From Acinetobacter ihumii (GTDB lineage: Bacteria > Pseudomonadota > Gammaproteobacteria > Pseudomonadales > Moraxellaceae), in the NCBI RefSeq assembly GCF_900625095.1, contig NZ_LR130760.1:614417-678416 (forward strand): 64,000 nt of DNA, given 5' to 3'. The notes beneath the pieces were generated by a model that saw only the letters and a list, made by a program, of their open reading frames with translations, did not search any database and had not been told where the DNA came from. Positions 55,222 through 64,000 of the stretch are shown one piece after another (position 1 is the stretch's first letter; every line of letters begins with the position of its first letter). Position numbers and translations under genes: made by a program.

Positions 55222-55536
55222 ATGCAAGAAGAGTTTCAAATTTCCCAGATGAGGGATTCGGCTGACGCAGTGGTTAAAATATTGAAGTCACTGGCCAATA
55301 CAGATCGTTTACTCATTCTATGTCATTTGGTTCAAGAAGAGTTGAATGTCTCTCAAATTGAAGAGAAAACCCAAATTAATCAGCCCACTCTTTCGCAGCA
55401 ATTGATGTTACTTAGAAAAAGTGACATGGTGAATACGCGTCGTGATGGTAAACAAATTTTTTATTCTTTGAAAAATGAAAAATTAATTGAAGTTTTAATG
55501 ACATTACATCGTTTGTATTGCCCTCAGCCCAATTAA
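55222..55536 (+). CDS. ArsR-family repressor, BigR/SqrR-like thiol sensor
   Basis: 104 residues. The winged helix-turn-helix (about residues 41-72) has NVSQIEEKTQINQPTLSQQL, and RRDGKQIFYSL forms the wing. It contains exactly two cysteines, Cys34 and Cys100, 66 residues apart, the same spacing as the sensing pair of the persulfide sensors SqrR and BigR. No metal-binding cysteine motif of ArsR/SmtB type is present. The start has GGGAGGCG upstream. Its target may be the 54993 inverted repeat or the sstT gene downstream. Confidence 0.78.
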   Translation: MQEEFQISQMRDSADAVVKILKSLANTDRLLILCHLVQEELNVSQIEEKTQINQPTLSQQLMLLRKSDMVNTRRDGKQIFYSLKNEKLIEVLMTLHRLYCPQPN

Positions 55537-55583
55537 ATCGTGTTTTAAAATGATCGTACTACGTCTTTACACCGATTAAAAAA

Positions 55584-55611
55584 TTTAAGCTGCGACGTGG
55601 TTGTGTATAAT
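55584..55611 (+). promoter_or_regulatory. sstT promoter candidate
   Basis: An extended -10 TGTATAAT (TATAAT at 55606-55611) with a weak -35 TTTAAG 16 bp upstream, about 40 bp before the sstT start. Confidence 0.5.
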
Positions 55612-55650
55612 AGCGCGCTTGTTTAGCCGCTTACGTTTTAAGGCGCGTGT

Positions 55651-56853
55651 ATGTTTTCATTTATCTTTCGCTTGAGTCTGGTTACCAAGATTCTGATTGC
55701 AATCATCTTAGGCTTTTGTGTCGCATTATTTTTTCCTCAAATTACGCCCTATTTAAGCCTGTTGGGTGAGTTATTTATTAAAGCTTTGAAATCGGTTGCG
55801 CCTATTCTGGTGTTTGTTTTGGTGATGAGTTCAATTGCCAATTTCAAAGTTGGTCATACAGCAAATCTGAAACCGATTTTATTGTTATATGGCATAGGCA
55901 TGCTATTGGCTGCCTTAAGTGCTATCGTGGCCAGTCAATTTTTTCCAAGTACTTTATACTTAAATATCAACACTCAAACAGCTTTGCAACCCGCTGGAAG
56001 TTTAGCGGAAATTTTAAAGAATTTATTGTTAAGCTTTATCGCCAACCCAATTCAAGCACTGGCAGATGCTAATTTTATTGGCATTTTAGCGTGGGCAGTT
56101 GGTTTGGGTATGGCTTTGCGACATAGCTGTGAAACGACAAAACAAGTGCTGACAGATGTCTCTAATGCAGTGAATCAAATCATCAAAGTGGTCATTAATT
56201 TTGCACCTATTGGTATTTTTGGCTTAGTCGCAGTGACTTTTGCAGATACTGGTTTAGCGACTTTACGAAACTATGCTCAATTAATTGCAGTGCTTTTAGG
56301 TACGATGTTTTTTGTTGCACTGGTGATTAATCCTATACTGGTTGCTATTGTGATTCGTTCTAATCCTTATCCATTGGTACTTAAATGTTTAAGGGAAAGT
56401 GGGATCACTGCATTCTTTACCCGAAGTTCTGCTGCAAATATTCCTGTCAATCTGGACTTGGCAAAACGTTTAGGGGTTAACGAAGCGATTGCAAGTGTTT
56501 CAATTCCATTAGGCGCAACCATTAATATGGCTGGTGCGGCGGTCACCATTACTGTATTAACCTTGGCAGCAGTACATACCTTAAATATTCATGTGGACTT
56601 TGTCACCATGATCATACTCTCGGTAGTGGCGACTGTTTCAGCATGTGGTGCATCGGGGGTTGCTGGAGGCTCTTTACTGCTTATTCCTGTTGCTTGTGGT
56701 TTATTTGGGATTCCTTCTGAAATTGCCATGCAAGTTGTGGCGATTGGAATGGTGATTAGTGTGCTACAAGATTCCACAGAGACTGCCCTAAACTCTTCAA
56801 CTGATGTAATATTTACAGCAGCCGTAGATATGGCTTCACGTAAAAATGAATGA
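55651..56853 (+). CDS. sstT: Serine/threonine:Na+ symporter
   Basis: 400 residues of the dicarboxylate/amino acid:cation symporter (DAACS) family. [39 protein letters not shown] and [25 protein letters not shown] are the helical-hairpin and binding motifs of SstT. It imports serine and threonine with sodium. AAGG lies upstream of the ATG. The DUF1275 gene follows 14 bp after it, probably in the same transcript. Confidence 0.9.
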   Translation: MFSFIFRLSLVTKILIAIILGFCVALFFPQITPYLSLLGELFIKALKSVAPILVFVLVMSSIANFKVGHTANLKPILLLYGIGMLLAALSAIVASQFFPSTLYLNINTQTALQPAGSLAEILKNLLLSFIANPIQALADANFIGILAWAVGLGMALRHSCETTKQVLTDVSNAVNQIIKVVINFAPIGIFGLVAVTFADTGLATLRNYAQLIAVLLGTMFFVALVINPILVAIVIRSNPYPLVLKCLRESGITAFFTRSSAANIPVNLDLAKRLGVNEAIASVSIPLGATINMAGAAVTITVLTLAAVHTLNIHVDFVTMIILSVVATVSACGASGVAGGSLLLIPVACGLFGIPSEIAMQVVAIGMVISVLQDSTETALNSSTDVIFTAAVDMASRKNE

Positions 56854-56867
56854 TGATTTGAGATCTT

Positions 56868-57539
56868 ATGCCTTTTCAAAGTCTGCCTAACTGGGTGCAA
56901 TTCGCCGCTTTTTTGCTTGCGACCAATGCCGGAATGATTAATGTTTTATCTTTAATCACGGTTTTGCATCAGTCTATTTCGCACATGACAGGAAATGTCA
57001 GTATGCTGGCAATGGATTTGGTGGACTGGAAAACTCATAATATTGTTTATCTACTGTTGGTCATTTTGTGTTTTGTTTTAGGCTCTTTTTATAGTGGTTT
57101 TATTCTGGGCAATAGCCAATTTCAGTTGGGACGCCGTTATGGTATCCCATTGAGTCTGGTTTCACTCTTTATCTTTATCTCATGGCTGTTACTTCCCTAT
57201 TTTCCACGTTACGGCTTGTTGTGGGCGTGTGCCGCTATGGGAGTACAAAATGCGATGGTCAGCCACTACAAAGGTACGATTATTCGAACCACACACTTAT
57301 CTGGTGTCCTCACCGATATTGGATTGGCACTGGGATATAAAGCACGTGGACTGCGTATGGATAAACGTCGCATCACTTTACATTTATTAATTTTGGCTGG
57401 TTTTTTTGTTGGCGGTCTTATTGCAGCCCTTATCCATCCATTTTTATCGATTCAGGCTTTTCTGGTACCCGCGATTCTCAGCTTAATGCTCAGTATTGCG
57501 TATTGGATTATTTATTTACGTCATTCATCTTTACATTAA
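56868..57539 (+). CDS. YoaK family (DUF1275) membrane protein
   Basis: 223 residues with about six hydrophobic segments and the family motif TGNVSMLAMDL near residues 44-54. The family's function is unknown; transport is suspected. It lies between sstT and a DUF2058 gene on the same strand. Confidence 0.82.
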   Translation: MPFQSLPNWVQFAAFLLATNAGMINVLSLITVLHQSISHMTGNVSMLAMDLVDWKTHNIVYLLLVILCFVLGSFYSGFILGNSQFQLGRRYGIPLSLVSLFIFISWLLLPYFPRYGLLWACAAMGVQNAMVSHYKGTIIRTTHLSGVLTDIGLALGYKARGLRMDKRRITLHLLILAGFFVGGLIAALIHPFLSIQAFLVPAILSLMLSIAYWIIYLRHSSLH

Positions 57540-57555
57540 TCATTTAGGTTTAATT

Positions 57556-58092
57556 ATGGCTAAAAATGCATTACAGGCTCAACTGCTCAAAGCAGGTTTG
57601 GTGGATAATAAAAAAGCAAAAAAACTGAACAAACAAAATCAGCATGAACAACGTACAGGTCAGAGTCATGAAGCTGAGCTAAAAGCCAATATTGAAAAGA
57701 ATAAACTGGAAAAGCTGGAAAAAGATCAGGCATTGAATCAGGAAAAACAACGCCAACTCGAAGAAAAGGCGTTAAAAGCAGCCATTGTTCAAATGATTTC
57801 TCAGCATAAGATTAAAGATTTTGCTGGAGATGTTAGCTACCAATTTATCGATGAAAATAAAATTAAAAAGGTCTATATCTCCCAAACAGTTTATAACGCA
57901 TTGGTGTCAGGCAGCTTGGTGATTGCCAAGGATCATGACAATTATGCTTATTTACCCAAAGCATTGGCTGAAAAAATTAACCAGAAAATGGAAGGCTTTA
58001 TCTTGATTAACAATGCTGAGAAAAATGAGCAAACCACCAATGAAGAAGATCCATATGCAGCGTATGTCATTCCAGATGATTTGATGTGGTAA
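57556..58092 (+). CDS. DUF2058 family (YaiL-like) protein
   Basis: 178 residues. It starts with the family's typical MAKNALQAQLLKAGLVDNKK. The N-terminal half is highly charged and probably helical (coiled-coil, residues about 15-80, rich in K, E and Q); the C-terminal half is a compact domain ending AAYVIPDDLMW. A nucleoprotein or RNA-related role has been suggested for the family. The ATG at 57556 is used; the frame from 57496 overlaps the previous gene. Confidence 0.85.
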   Translation: MAKNALQAQLLKAGLVDNKKAKKLNKQNQHEQRTGQSHEAELKANIEKNKLEKLEKDQALNQEKQRQLEEKALKAAIVQMISQHKIKDFAGDVSYQFIDENKIKKVYISQTVYNALVSGSLVIAKDHDNYAYLPKALAEKINQKMEGFILINNAEKNEQTTNEEDPYAAYVIPDDLMW

Positions 58093-58212
58093 TGAACATC
58101 CTTGAAACACATCCAAAATTGAGAAGTCTTACATATTTAAGCTATTGATTTTTCTATTGTAAAAAAGGCTTTCTAAATCGTATAAAAAAAGTAGTTTTAT
58201 TTTAAGTTCATG

Positions 58213-58269
58213 ATCCAAGCCTTTACACTTGATCCAAATTATTGATGTAGCAAGGTGTAAGGTTTGGAT
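58213..58269 (+). promoter_or_regulatory. Hairpin covering the ybdG ribosome site and TTG start
   Basis: An 18-bp stem with two single-base bulges and one G-U pair (58213-58231 with 58251-58269) and a 19-base loop. The 3' arm contains the AAGGTG ribosome site and the TTG start at 58264. A second copy of ATCCAA in the loop (58232-58238) can pair with TTTGGAT at the start codon too. Such a structure could restrict translation. Confidence 0.55.
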
Positions 58270-59529
58270 TTTTTAAAACTTTTTCGAGATATTGAAAACT
58301 GGATTGATCAATTTCCATGGCTAGAAATGCTTACCTCTTTAAGCATTTTGATCCTGTTTGCAATTCTTGCAAATTTTATTGCCAAACAAATCGTAGTTCG
58401 TGGCATTCGTAAACTCATTAGTAAAATAAAATTTGCCAATCAATCTATTTTTGCACAGCACAGCGTGATTCGTCGTATCGCCAATATTGTTCCTGCAATT
58501 GTCATTATGAACGGTATTACTACCGTGCCACATTTGTCAGAGAAAATTATTGTGTTGGTGCAAATGGCATCACAAGCCTTTATTTTCCTTACCATCGCAC
58601 TTGCCATCAGTGAGATGCTGAATATTTTTAACTTGGTTTATCAACGCAATCCGAATGCGAAAAACAAGCCGATTAAAGGGTATTTGCAACTTGTTAAGTT
58701 GATGATTTTTATTGTCTGTGCCCTTATGGTTTTGGGGACTTTTCTTAAAAAAGACGTATTTACGCTGTTAGCAGGTTTTGGTGCGATGGCGACGGTTCTC
58801 ATGCTGGTCTTTCAAAATACTATTTTGTCTTTAGTAGCAAGTGTCCAGATTTCGTCGTATGACATGGTGCGTATAGGTGACTGGATTGAAATGCCATCCT
58901 TAAATGCGGATGGCGATGTCATTGATATGTCATTACATACGGTGACTGTACAAAACTTTGATAAAACGTATACCACCATTCCAACCAATAAGCTGATTAC
59001 AGATACGTTTAAAAACTGGCGTGGTATGAGTCAGGCGGGTGCTCGTCGCATAAAACGATCTTTATTTATTGATCAAAGCAGTGTTCATTTTATGACGGTC
59101 GAAGAGCAGGAAAAACTCAAAAGCTTTTTGTTACTTGATCAATATCTGGATACCAAAACTTCCGAACTGGAAAAGTTTAATCATCAGCTGAGTAATCAAA
59201 CGGTTTATAACCAACGCCGTCTTACCAATTTAGGGACGTTTCGTGCCTATATTGAATTTTATTTAAAACAGCACTCAGGCATCGCTCAGAATCAGTCATT
59301 GATGGTTCGCCAATTACAGCCAACCAGTGATGGTTTACCGCTTGAAATTTATGCTTTTACCAATACTACTGTTTGGACAGCTTATGAAGCGATTCAATCT
59401 GATATTTTTGATCATTTATTGGCAATTATTCCTGAATTTGGACTAAAAATCTTTCAGGTACCTTCGGGTTCAGATGTGAAATCTTTATCTTCAGGTATAA
59501 TCATTCAAGATACGATGCGAAACTTCTAA
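58264..59529 (+). CDS. ybdG: MscS-family mechanosensitive channel, YbdG type
   Basis: 421 residues, near the 415 of Escherichia coli YbdG. About five N-terminal membrane segments lead to the pore-lining helix (LAGFGAMATVLMLVFQNTILSLVASVQI) and the cytosolic beta domain with GDWIEMPSLNADGDVIDMSL and TDTFKNWRGMSQAGARRIKRSL, shared with YbdG. It opens under osmotic down-shock. The TTG start at 58264 has AAGGTG upstream, inside a strong hairpin. The ABC exporter follows 9 bp later. Confidence 0.88.
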   Translation: MDFLKLFRDIENWIDQFPWLEMLTSLSILILFAILANFIAKQIVVRGIRKLISKIKFANQSIFAQHSVIRRIANIVPAIVIMNGITTVPHLSEKIIVLVQMASQAFIFLTIALAISEMLNIFNLVYQRNPNAKNKPIKGYLQLVKLMIFIVCALMVLGTFLKKDVFTLLAGFGAMATVLMLVFQNTILSLVASVQISSYDMVRIGDWIEMPSLNADGDVIDMSLHTVTVQNFDKTYTTIPTNKLITDTFKNWRGMSQAGARRIKRSLFIDQSSVHFMTVEEQEKLKSFLLLDQYLDTKTSELEKFNHQLSNQTVYNQRRLTNLGTFRAYIEFYLKQHSGIAQNQSLMVRQLQPTSDGLPLEIYAFTNTTVWTAYEAIQSDIFDHLLAIIPEFGLKIFQVPSGSDVKSLSSGIIIQDTMRNF

Positions 59530-59538
59530 GAGAAAATT

Positions 59539-61401
59539 ATGCTTCTGCAATGGTTCGAAAAGCTGGTTAACCCCTATCCTGAAAAAAACTTGAATCAACC
59601 ATTGCCGACCTCTTTTTTTGCTTTTGTGTGGCAATCGACTAGAGGGGTTCGCCCATTTCTTTTTGTACTTATTTTATGTACGGCTGGTGCCGCTAGTTTT
59701 GAAGCTTTGTTATTTTCACAAATCGGAAAACTAGTGGACTGGTTAAGTACCAGCCAGCCTAGTACTTTTCTGGAGCATCATGCCGAACATTTGATTGTGC
59801 TTACACTGATATTAGGCGCAAATATTTTCTTTGTTTGTTTACAGTCAATTGTGAAGCACCAGATTTTATTTAGTAGTTTTCCAATGCGTTTGCGCTGGCG
59901 TTTTCATAATTTACTATTACAACAGGGACTCGAATTTTTCCACAATGATTTTGCTGGACGCTTATCTGCCAAAGTGATGCAAACCGCATTGGCTGTGCGT
60001 GAATTTTGGATGATTTTGGGTGATATGCTGGTGTATGTCATTGTCTACTTCGTGACCATTAGCGCAGTACTGGGTGCAGTCTCCCCGATCTTACTTATGC
60101 CGCTTGGCTTATGGTTAGGGTTATTCATATTAAGTGCATGGTATTTTATTCCGCGTTTAAGCAAAGTTTCACAGGAACAAGCTGATGCCCGCGCGGTAAT
60201 GACAGGTCGCGTTACAGATGCCTATACCAATATTCAAACCGTTAAACTCTTTGCGCATGCTGGACGTGAAAGTAAATATGCCAAAGAGTCCATGATGGAA
60301 TTTATGGACACTGTGTTTCGGCAAATGCGTTTGGGTACTCTGTTTGAAATTAGCACCACCATTTTGAGTGCAGTGTTATTTATTGGCGTGATTGGAACTG
60401 CGGTCTGGTTATGGATTCAGGGGCAAGCAGGTTTAGGCGTTATTGCTGCAACGACAGCCATGATCTTAAAACTCAATAGCATGTCCGAGTTCATGATGTG
60501 GCAAATGTCGATGCTGTTTGAAAATGTCGGAACCATTCAAGACGGTATGCGTACCCTTGGAAAACCAGTCAATATTCAAGACAAAGCTGATGCTAAACCT
60601 TTGGTGGTAACTCAGGGTGAGATTAAATTTGATAATGTTTGTTTTGCCTATAATGAAAAAAATGTCATTGATCATTTTAATCTCAACATCCGTCCGGGTG
60701 AAAAAATTGGTGTGGTTGGACGTTCAGGTGCAGGTAAATCAACATTAATTCAACTTTTACTGCATTTTTATCGACTTAATCAAGGGCGTATTTCGATTGA
60801 TGGTCAAAACATTGAAGATGTAACCCAAGATAGTTTAAGAGCCAACATTGCTTTGGTTACGCAGGATACATCCCTATTACACCGGACTGTAGCGGAAAAT
60901 ATTAAATATGGTAAACCCGATGCAACATGGGAAGAAATTTATCAGGCTGTAAAAAAAGCCCAAGCAGAAGATTTTATTCCTCAATTGACCGATATGCGAG
61001 GACGCCAAGGTTATGAAGCCTATGTAGGGGAACGTGGCGTAAAACTTTCTGGAGGACAACGTCAGCGTATCGCCATTGCGCGCGTATTCCTAAAAGATGC
61101 ACCCATTTTAATACTAGATGAAGCGACCAGTGCGCTAGATTCGGAAGTAGAAGCTGCAATTCAATCCAGTCTGGATGCTTTAATGCAAGATAAAACTGTG
61201 ATTGCAATCGCGCATCGCCTTTCAACCATTGCCCAAATGGATCGTTTGGTCGTATTGGATGAAGGCCGAATTGTGGAACAAGGAACCCATGATGAACTTA
61301 TTGAGCAAAATGGTTTATATGCTCATTTGTGGAAACGCCAAACAGGTGGTTTTTTGGTAGAACATCATGCCGATGAGGAAAATAACCATGTTATATCTTG
61401 A
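59539..61401 (+). CDS. ABC exporter, fused permease and ATPase
   Basis: 620 residues. Residues about 30-330 form a type-1 exporter membrane domain with six helices. The ATPase follows: Walker A GRSGAGKST (about 396-404), signature LSGGQRQR (about 503-510), Walker B ILILDEATSALD (about 523-534) and H-loop IAIAHRLST. It would work as a homodimer exporting a lipid, peptide or drug; the substrate cannot be told. It overlaps the MaoC gene by 14 bases. Confidence 0.88.
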   Translation: MLLQWFEKLVNPYPEKNLNQPLPTSFFAFVWQSTRGVRPFLFVLILCTAGAASFEALLFSQIGKLVDWLSTSQPSTFLEHHAEHLIVLTLILGANIFFVCLQSIVKHQILFSSFPMRLRWRFHNLLLQQGLEFFHNDFAGRLSAKVMQTALAVREFWMILGDMLVYVIVYFVTISAVLGAVSPILLMPLGLWLGLFILSAWYFIPRLSKVSQEQADARAVMTGRVTDAYTNIQTVKLFAHAGRESKYAKESMMEFMDTVFRQMRLGTLFEISTTILSAVLFIGVIGTAVWLWIQGQAGLGVIAATTAMILKLNSMSEFMMWQMSMLFENVGTIQDGMRTLGKPVNIQDKADAKPLVVTQGEIKFDNVCFAYNEKNVIDHFNLNIRPGEKIGVVGRSGAGKSTLIQLLLHFYRLNQGRISIDGQNIEDVTQDSLRANIALVTQDTSLLHRTVAENIKYGKPDATWEEIYQAVKKAQAEDFIPQLTDMRGRQGYEAYVGERGVKLSGGQRQRIAIARVFLKDAPILILDEATSALDSEVEAAIQSSLDALMQDKTVIAIAHRLSTIAQMDRLVVLDEGRIVEQGTHDELIEQNGLYAHLWKRQTGGFLVEHHADEENNHVIS

Positions 61402-61828
61402 AGATCTCAAGATCGGAGATCGTTTCATTAGTCGTGAATATGAAATGACCATAGAAGAAATCAAGCAATTTGCTGGGCAATATGATCCACAGCCGTTTCA
61501 TTTAAATGAAACTGAAGCAGAAAAAAATCCGATTTTTCATGGCTTGGCTGCAAGCGGATGGCATACTTCTGCGGTCACCATGCGTTTATGGACTGAGTGT
61601 TTTCCAGTTGCAGGTGGGTTAATTGGTTCTGAATCCAATTTACGTTGGCCTCGTCCAACCCGACCGGGGGACAAAATTCATGTTGAAGTTGAAATTGCCT
61701 CTATTGCACCCTCAAAAACTAAAGATGATCGAGGCATCGTCAGTTATATTACTCAAGCCTTTAATCAAAAAGGTGATGTTTTATTAATATCTAACACAAA
61801 AATTGTAGTATTTAAGAAAAAAGGATAA
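61388..61828 (+). CDS. MaoC-like (R)-specific enoyl-CoA hydratase family protein
   Basis: 146 residues with the hotdog-fold hydratase signature QYDPQPFHLN (catalytic Asp33 and His38) and HGLAASGWHT. It likely hydrates a trans-2-enoyl-CoA to the (R)-3-hydroxy ester. The ATG at 61388 has GAGGA upstream; its first 14 bases overlap the end of the ABC exporter gene, so it is translated in the same operon, though no functional link is apparent. Confidence 0.85.
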   Translation: MLYLEDLKIGDRFISREYEMTIEEIKQFAGQYDPQPFHLNETEAEKNPIFHGLAASGWHTSAVTMRLWTECFPVAGGLIGSESNLRWPRPTRPGDKIHVEVEIASIAPSKTKDDRGIVSYITQAFNQKGDVLLISNTKIVVFKKKG

Positions 61829-61937
61829 ATTGTTTGCTAAAGATTTTGTCAAACAATTTATAAGTTTATATTTTAAATCTCATGCCAAGATATAAAAACT
61901 TTATGCGAAGCAAGTGTTTTTTAGCCACGGATAGCGA

Positions 61938-62963
61938 ATGAAAATTAATTCAGCTCGTCAAGAACAAGGAATACCAGGCGTTTATGGCTTATTGCTATTA
62001 GACGTGGTATCACGATGGGGATATAACGATGATACCCTATTCGCACCATTTCATTTAAATAGTGAACAATTGGCTGATCCTGAATATCGCATTCCCATTC
62101 ATGTTGCCAATGAACTGGTCAAACATGCCATGCGTTTAACGGGTGAGCAAACATTAGGTTATCATTTAGGTAATCAGATGCGCATCTCTATTCACGGCTT
62201 TATTGGCTATGCAATTATGACTGCGCATAACATTACGGATGCACTCGCACTTGCCACCCGCTTTATTCAATTACGTTTGCCTTTTTTACAGCTTTATTTT
62301 TCGACATTTGGCCCTAAAGCGACCATACAGTTACAGTGTGACTTCGATTTAGAACCTTTGCGTACCGAAATTATACTCTCACTCACCATTGGCATTATGA
62401 GTATGGCCAAGGCTTTAACAGGCATAGAAGATATGCGGGGTGAAGTCGATCTGGATTTTGATAAACCTGAAGGCTTTGATAAATATCTCAATAAAATGTC
62501 ACTGGAAATGCGTTTTAATCAGCCACATTTGATTTCAAGCTTTGACAAGCAATATTTAGGTTTGAAAATGGTCAATGCCGATCCAATTGCCAGTCAGATT
62601 GCGATTAACCAATGTGAGGCTGAACTTTCAGCATTGGGTGAACGCCGTCGTTTGGCGATGCGTGTACGTGATATTTTAACCAATTCAGAGCAGCACTATT
62701 TAAGCATTGAAAATGTTGCTGAACGCTTACATATGTCTGATCGAACGTTAAAGCGACAGCTTGCCGCGGAAGGTACATCTTTTTCTACATTGGTTGATGA
62801 AGTACGTTATCGACATGCTACATCTTTATTGTCACGAACTGATTATAGTCTTGAACAAATTGCAGACGAATTAGGCTACTCTGATGTCGCCAATTTTAGT
62901 CGCGCATTTAAACGCTGGAGTGGTCGAAGTCCAAGTAATTGGCGTAAAGACCCCTATTTATAA
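61938..62963 (+). CDS. AraC-family transcriptional regulator with arabinose-binding-like N-terminal domain
   Basis: 341 residues. The N-terminal domain (residues about 20-210) is of the AraC_binding_2-like type. The C-terminal AraC/XylS DNA-binding domain has two helix-turn-helices (LSIENVAERLHMSDRTLKRQL and YSLEQIADELGYSDVANFSRAFKRWSG). Family members of this architecture control lipid, alkane or amino-acid catabolism. The target is unknown; the MaoC gene upstream is a candidate. Confidence 0.85.
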   Translation: MKINSARQEQGIPGVYGLLLLDVVSRWGYNDDTLFAPFHLNSEQLADPEYRIPIHVANELVKHAMRLTGEQTLGYHLGNQMRISIHGFIGYAIMTAHNITDALALATRFIQLRLPFLQLYFSTFGPKATIQLQCDFDLEPLRTEIILSLTIGIMSMAKALTGIEDMRGEVDLDFDKPEGFDKYLNKMSLEMRFNQPHLISSFDKQYLGLKMVNADPIASQIAINQCEAELSALGERRRLAMRVRDILTNSEQHYLSIENVAERLHMSDRTLKRQLAAEGTSFSTLVDEVRYRHATSLLSRTDYSLEQIADELGYSDVANFSRAFKRWSGRSPSNWRKDPYL

Positions 62964-63037
62964 GCTTTTATTTTCTTTTAAAAGCCTGTATAACCCCTAT
63001 CAAAAATAAATGAATGTAAAAATGTTAAGGAGTCATC

Positions 63038-63412
63038 ATGAATCATCCTTCTGAATTGAAGTATGCAGCTACCCACGAATGGGCAAAAATTGAGGGTGAT
63101 CTGGTCGTTACGGGTATCAGTGACCATGCACAAGATGCTTTGGGCGATCTGGTTTACGTCGAAGTACCAGAAGTAGGCAGTCGTGTCACTGCTGGTGAAC
63201 AGGCAGGTGTGGTTGAATCTGTAAAAACAGCTTCAGATATCCATGCCCCTGTTTCTGGCACAGTGGTTGAATTCAATACAGCTTTGGAAGATGATCCAGA
63301 TTTTATTAATGACGAACCTTATGGTAAAGGCTGGATTTATAAAATTAAGCCAGACAATATTGCTGATGTAGATCAATTGTTGTCAAATACAGACTACGAA
63401 GCAGGTCTGTAA
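63038..63412 (+). CDS. gcvH: Glycine cleavage system H protein
   Basis: 124 residues with the lipoyl-lysine Lys63 in [10 protein letters not shown] and ThrHisGluTrp near the N-terminus. It carries the aminomethyl group between the P and T proteins. AAGGAG precedes the ATG. No gcvP or gcvT gene is adjacent in the window, so it is a separate locus here. Confidence 0.93.
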   Translation: MNHPSELKYAATHEWAKIEGDLVVTGISDHAQDALGDLVYVEVPEVGSRVTAGEQAGVVESVKTASDIHAPVSGTVVEFNTALEDDPDFINDEPYGKGWIYKIKPDNIADVDQLLSNTDYEAGL

Positions 63413-63420
63413 AAGTTGGA

Positions 63421-63454
63421 AGGACTCTCTTTGAGTCAAGAGAGTCTTTCTTTG
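63421..63454. terminator. Terminator between gcvH and the DAHP synthase gene
   Basis: A 9-bp perfect stem GACTCTCTT/AAGAGAGTC with a 6-base loop, followed by TTTCTTTG. It lies between convergent genes. Confidence 0.8.
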
Positions 63455-63474
63455 TTAAGCGTTTTGTCATTCTA

Positions 63475-64000
63475 TTAAGCAGATGCTAATAACTCAATTT
63501 GACTGAGTTGATGAGACACATCCAATAATAATTTTTCGGTTTTATCCCATCCTAAACAACCATCTGTCACTGATTGACCGTAGGTCATATCACATGAAAT
63601 TTTTTGATTGCCATCGATCAAATGACTTTCTAGCATGACGCCACGAACATTAGTTTTCGCTCTTTCCGCAATAATTTGTTTGAGTACTTTCGGCTGATTA
63701 AGAGGATCTTTAGCACTATTGCCATGACTACAGTCAATGACTAAAGCAGGTAGCTCAAGCTGATGCTTGGCTTTAATTTGCTGAATCGACTTGAGTTCAT
63801 AATTTTGGCCATGATTTGCACCACGTAAAATCAGATGTGGGAGTGGATTACCTGCACTTTGTAAAATGGCAGGTCGACCTTGTTGGCTTAAACCCAAAAA
63901 CTGATGTTGATGCTGTGCAGACTGAATGGCATCCAGTGCAATCTGGATCGAGCCATCTGTCCCATTTTTAAAACCAATTGCATAAGGCATATGGCTTGAA
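63475..64000 (-). CDS. 3-deoxy-7-phosphoheptulonate synthase (AroG type), C-terminal part
   Basis: About 175 C-terminal residues; the gene starts beyond the window end. The class I DAHP synthase signatures GFKNGTDGS, LRGA-GQNY and VIDCSHGNSAKD are present, along with GVMLESHLIDGNQ, which holds metal ligands. It condenses phosphoenolpyruvate and erythrose-4-phosphate, the first step of aromatic biosynthesis. The reading frame stays open past the first Met visible at 63990 (preceding codons S-S-H), so the Met at 63990 is internal. Confidence 0.92.
   Translation of the reverse strand, partial: SSHMPYAIGFKNGTDGSIQIALDAIQSAQHQHQFLGLSQQGRPAILQSAGNPLPHLILRGANHGQNYELKSIQQIKAKHQLELPALVIDCSHGNSAKDPLNQPKVLKQIIAERAKTNVRGVMLESHLIDGNQKISCDMTYGQSVTDGCLGWDKTEKLLLDVSHQLSQIELLASA

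Overview
The window looks like a piece of an Acinetobacter chromosome. The G+C is low, it has the pca-qui-pob gene order known from Acinetobacter baylyi ADP1, the pca and pob regulators are IclR-type PcaU and PobR rather than LysR-type, and the quinate enzymes carry signal peptides for the periplasm. No rRNA, tRNA, CRISPR array or intact insertion sequence was seen.

Layout. (1) 1-20.4 kb: a dicarboxylic-acid (dca-type) beta-oxidation cluster. A minus-strand operon (thiolase dcaF, hydroxyacyl-CoA dehydrogenase dcaH, an SDR, enoyl-CoA hydratase dcaE) diverges from a plus-strand operon (acyl-CoA dehydrogenase dcaA, two MucK/DcaK-type transporters, CoA-transferase dcaIJ, porin dcaP, another MFS). 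To its left lie two paralogous modules, each with an MFS transporter, a class III (CaiB/BaiF) CoA-transferase and an IclR regulator. The region shares a family of 15-bp palindromes (TTTCG-N5-CGAAA type) in its divergent promoter regions, which suggests one regulon. The window starts inside the ETF-quinone oxidoreductase gene, which takes electrons from acyl-CoA dehydrogenases. (2) 20.4-28.1 kb: a thioesterase, a second acyl-CoA dehydrogenase/enoyl-CoA hydratase/class II aldolase-like/2-hydroxyacid dehydrogenase operon of unknown substrate, and a LysR regulator diverging from a YbfB-type MFS gene that is coupled to an unannotated 45-residue membrane peptide. (3) 28.4-46.3 kb: pcaU, pcaIJFBDKCHG, quiBCXA, pobR and pobA, i.e. 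conversion of quinate, shikimate, protocatechuate and 4-hydroxybenzoate to succinyl-CoA and acetyl-CoA. PcaU and PobR operators with three half-sites are visible. (4) 46.3-47.2 kb: an AT-rich, nearly gene-free stretch holding a chromosomal dif site (XerC/XerD) at 46742-46769, so the window spans the replication terminus. (5) 47.2-64 kb: mixed genes: MarR and LysR regulators, aspA, a Fur-box-controlled MFS exporter, a quinone reductase, a haem-oxygenase-like diiron-type protein, TetR, a BigR/SqrR-like ArsR regulator, sstT, DUF1275, DUF2058, a YbdG-type mechanosensitive channel, an ABC exporter, MaoC, AraC, gcvH and the 3' part of a DAHP synthase gene.

How it works together (partly inference). 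Dicarboxylates cross the outer membrane through DcaP and the inner membrane through several DcaK-like symporters. They are activated by DcaIJ or by the two class III CoA-transferases and shortened by DcaA/E/H/F. Adipate-derived 3-oxoadipyl-CoA is the same intermediate that PcaIJ and PcaF handle, which gives a metabolic reason for dca and pca being neighbours. Eight MFS transporters fall in the window.
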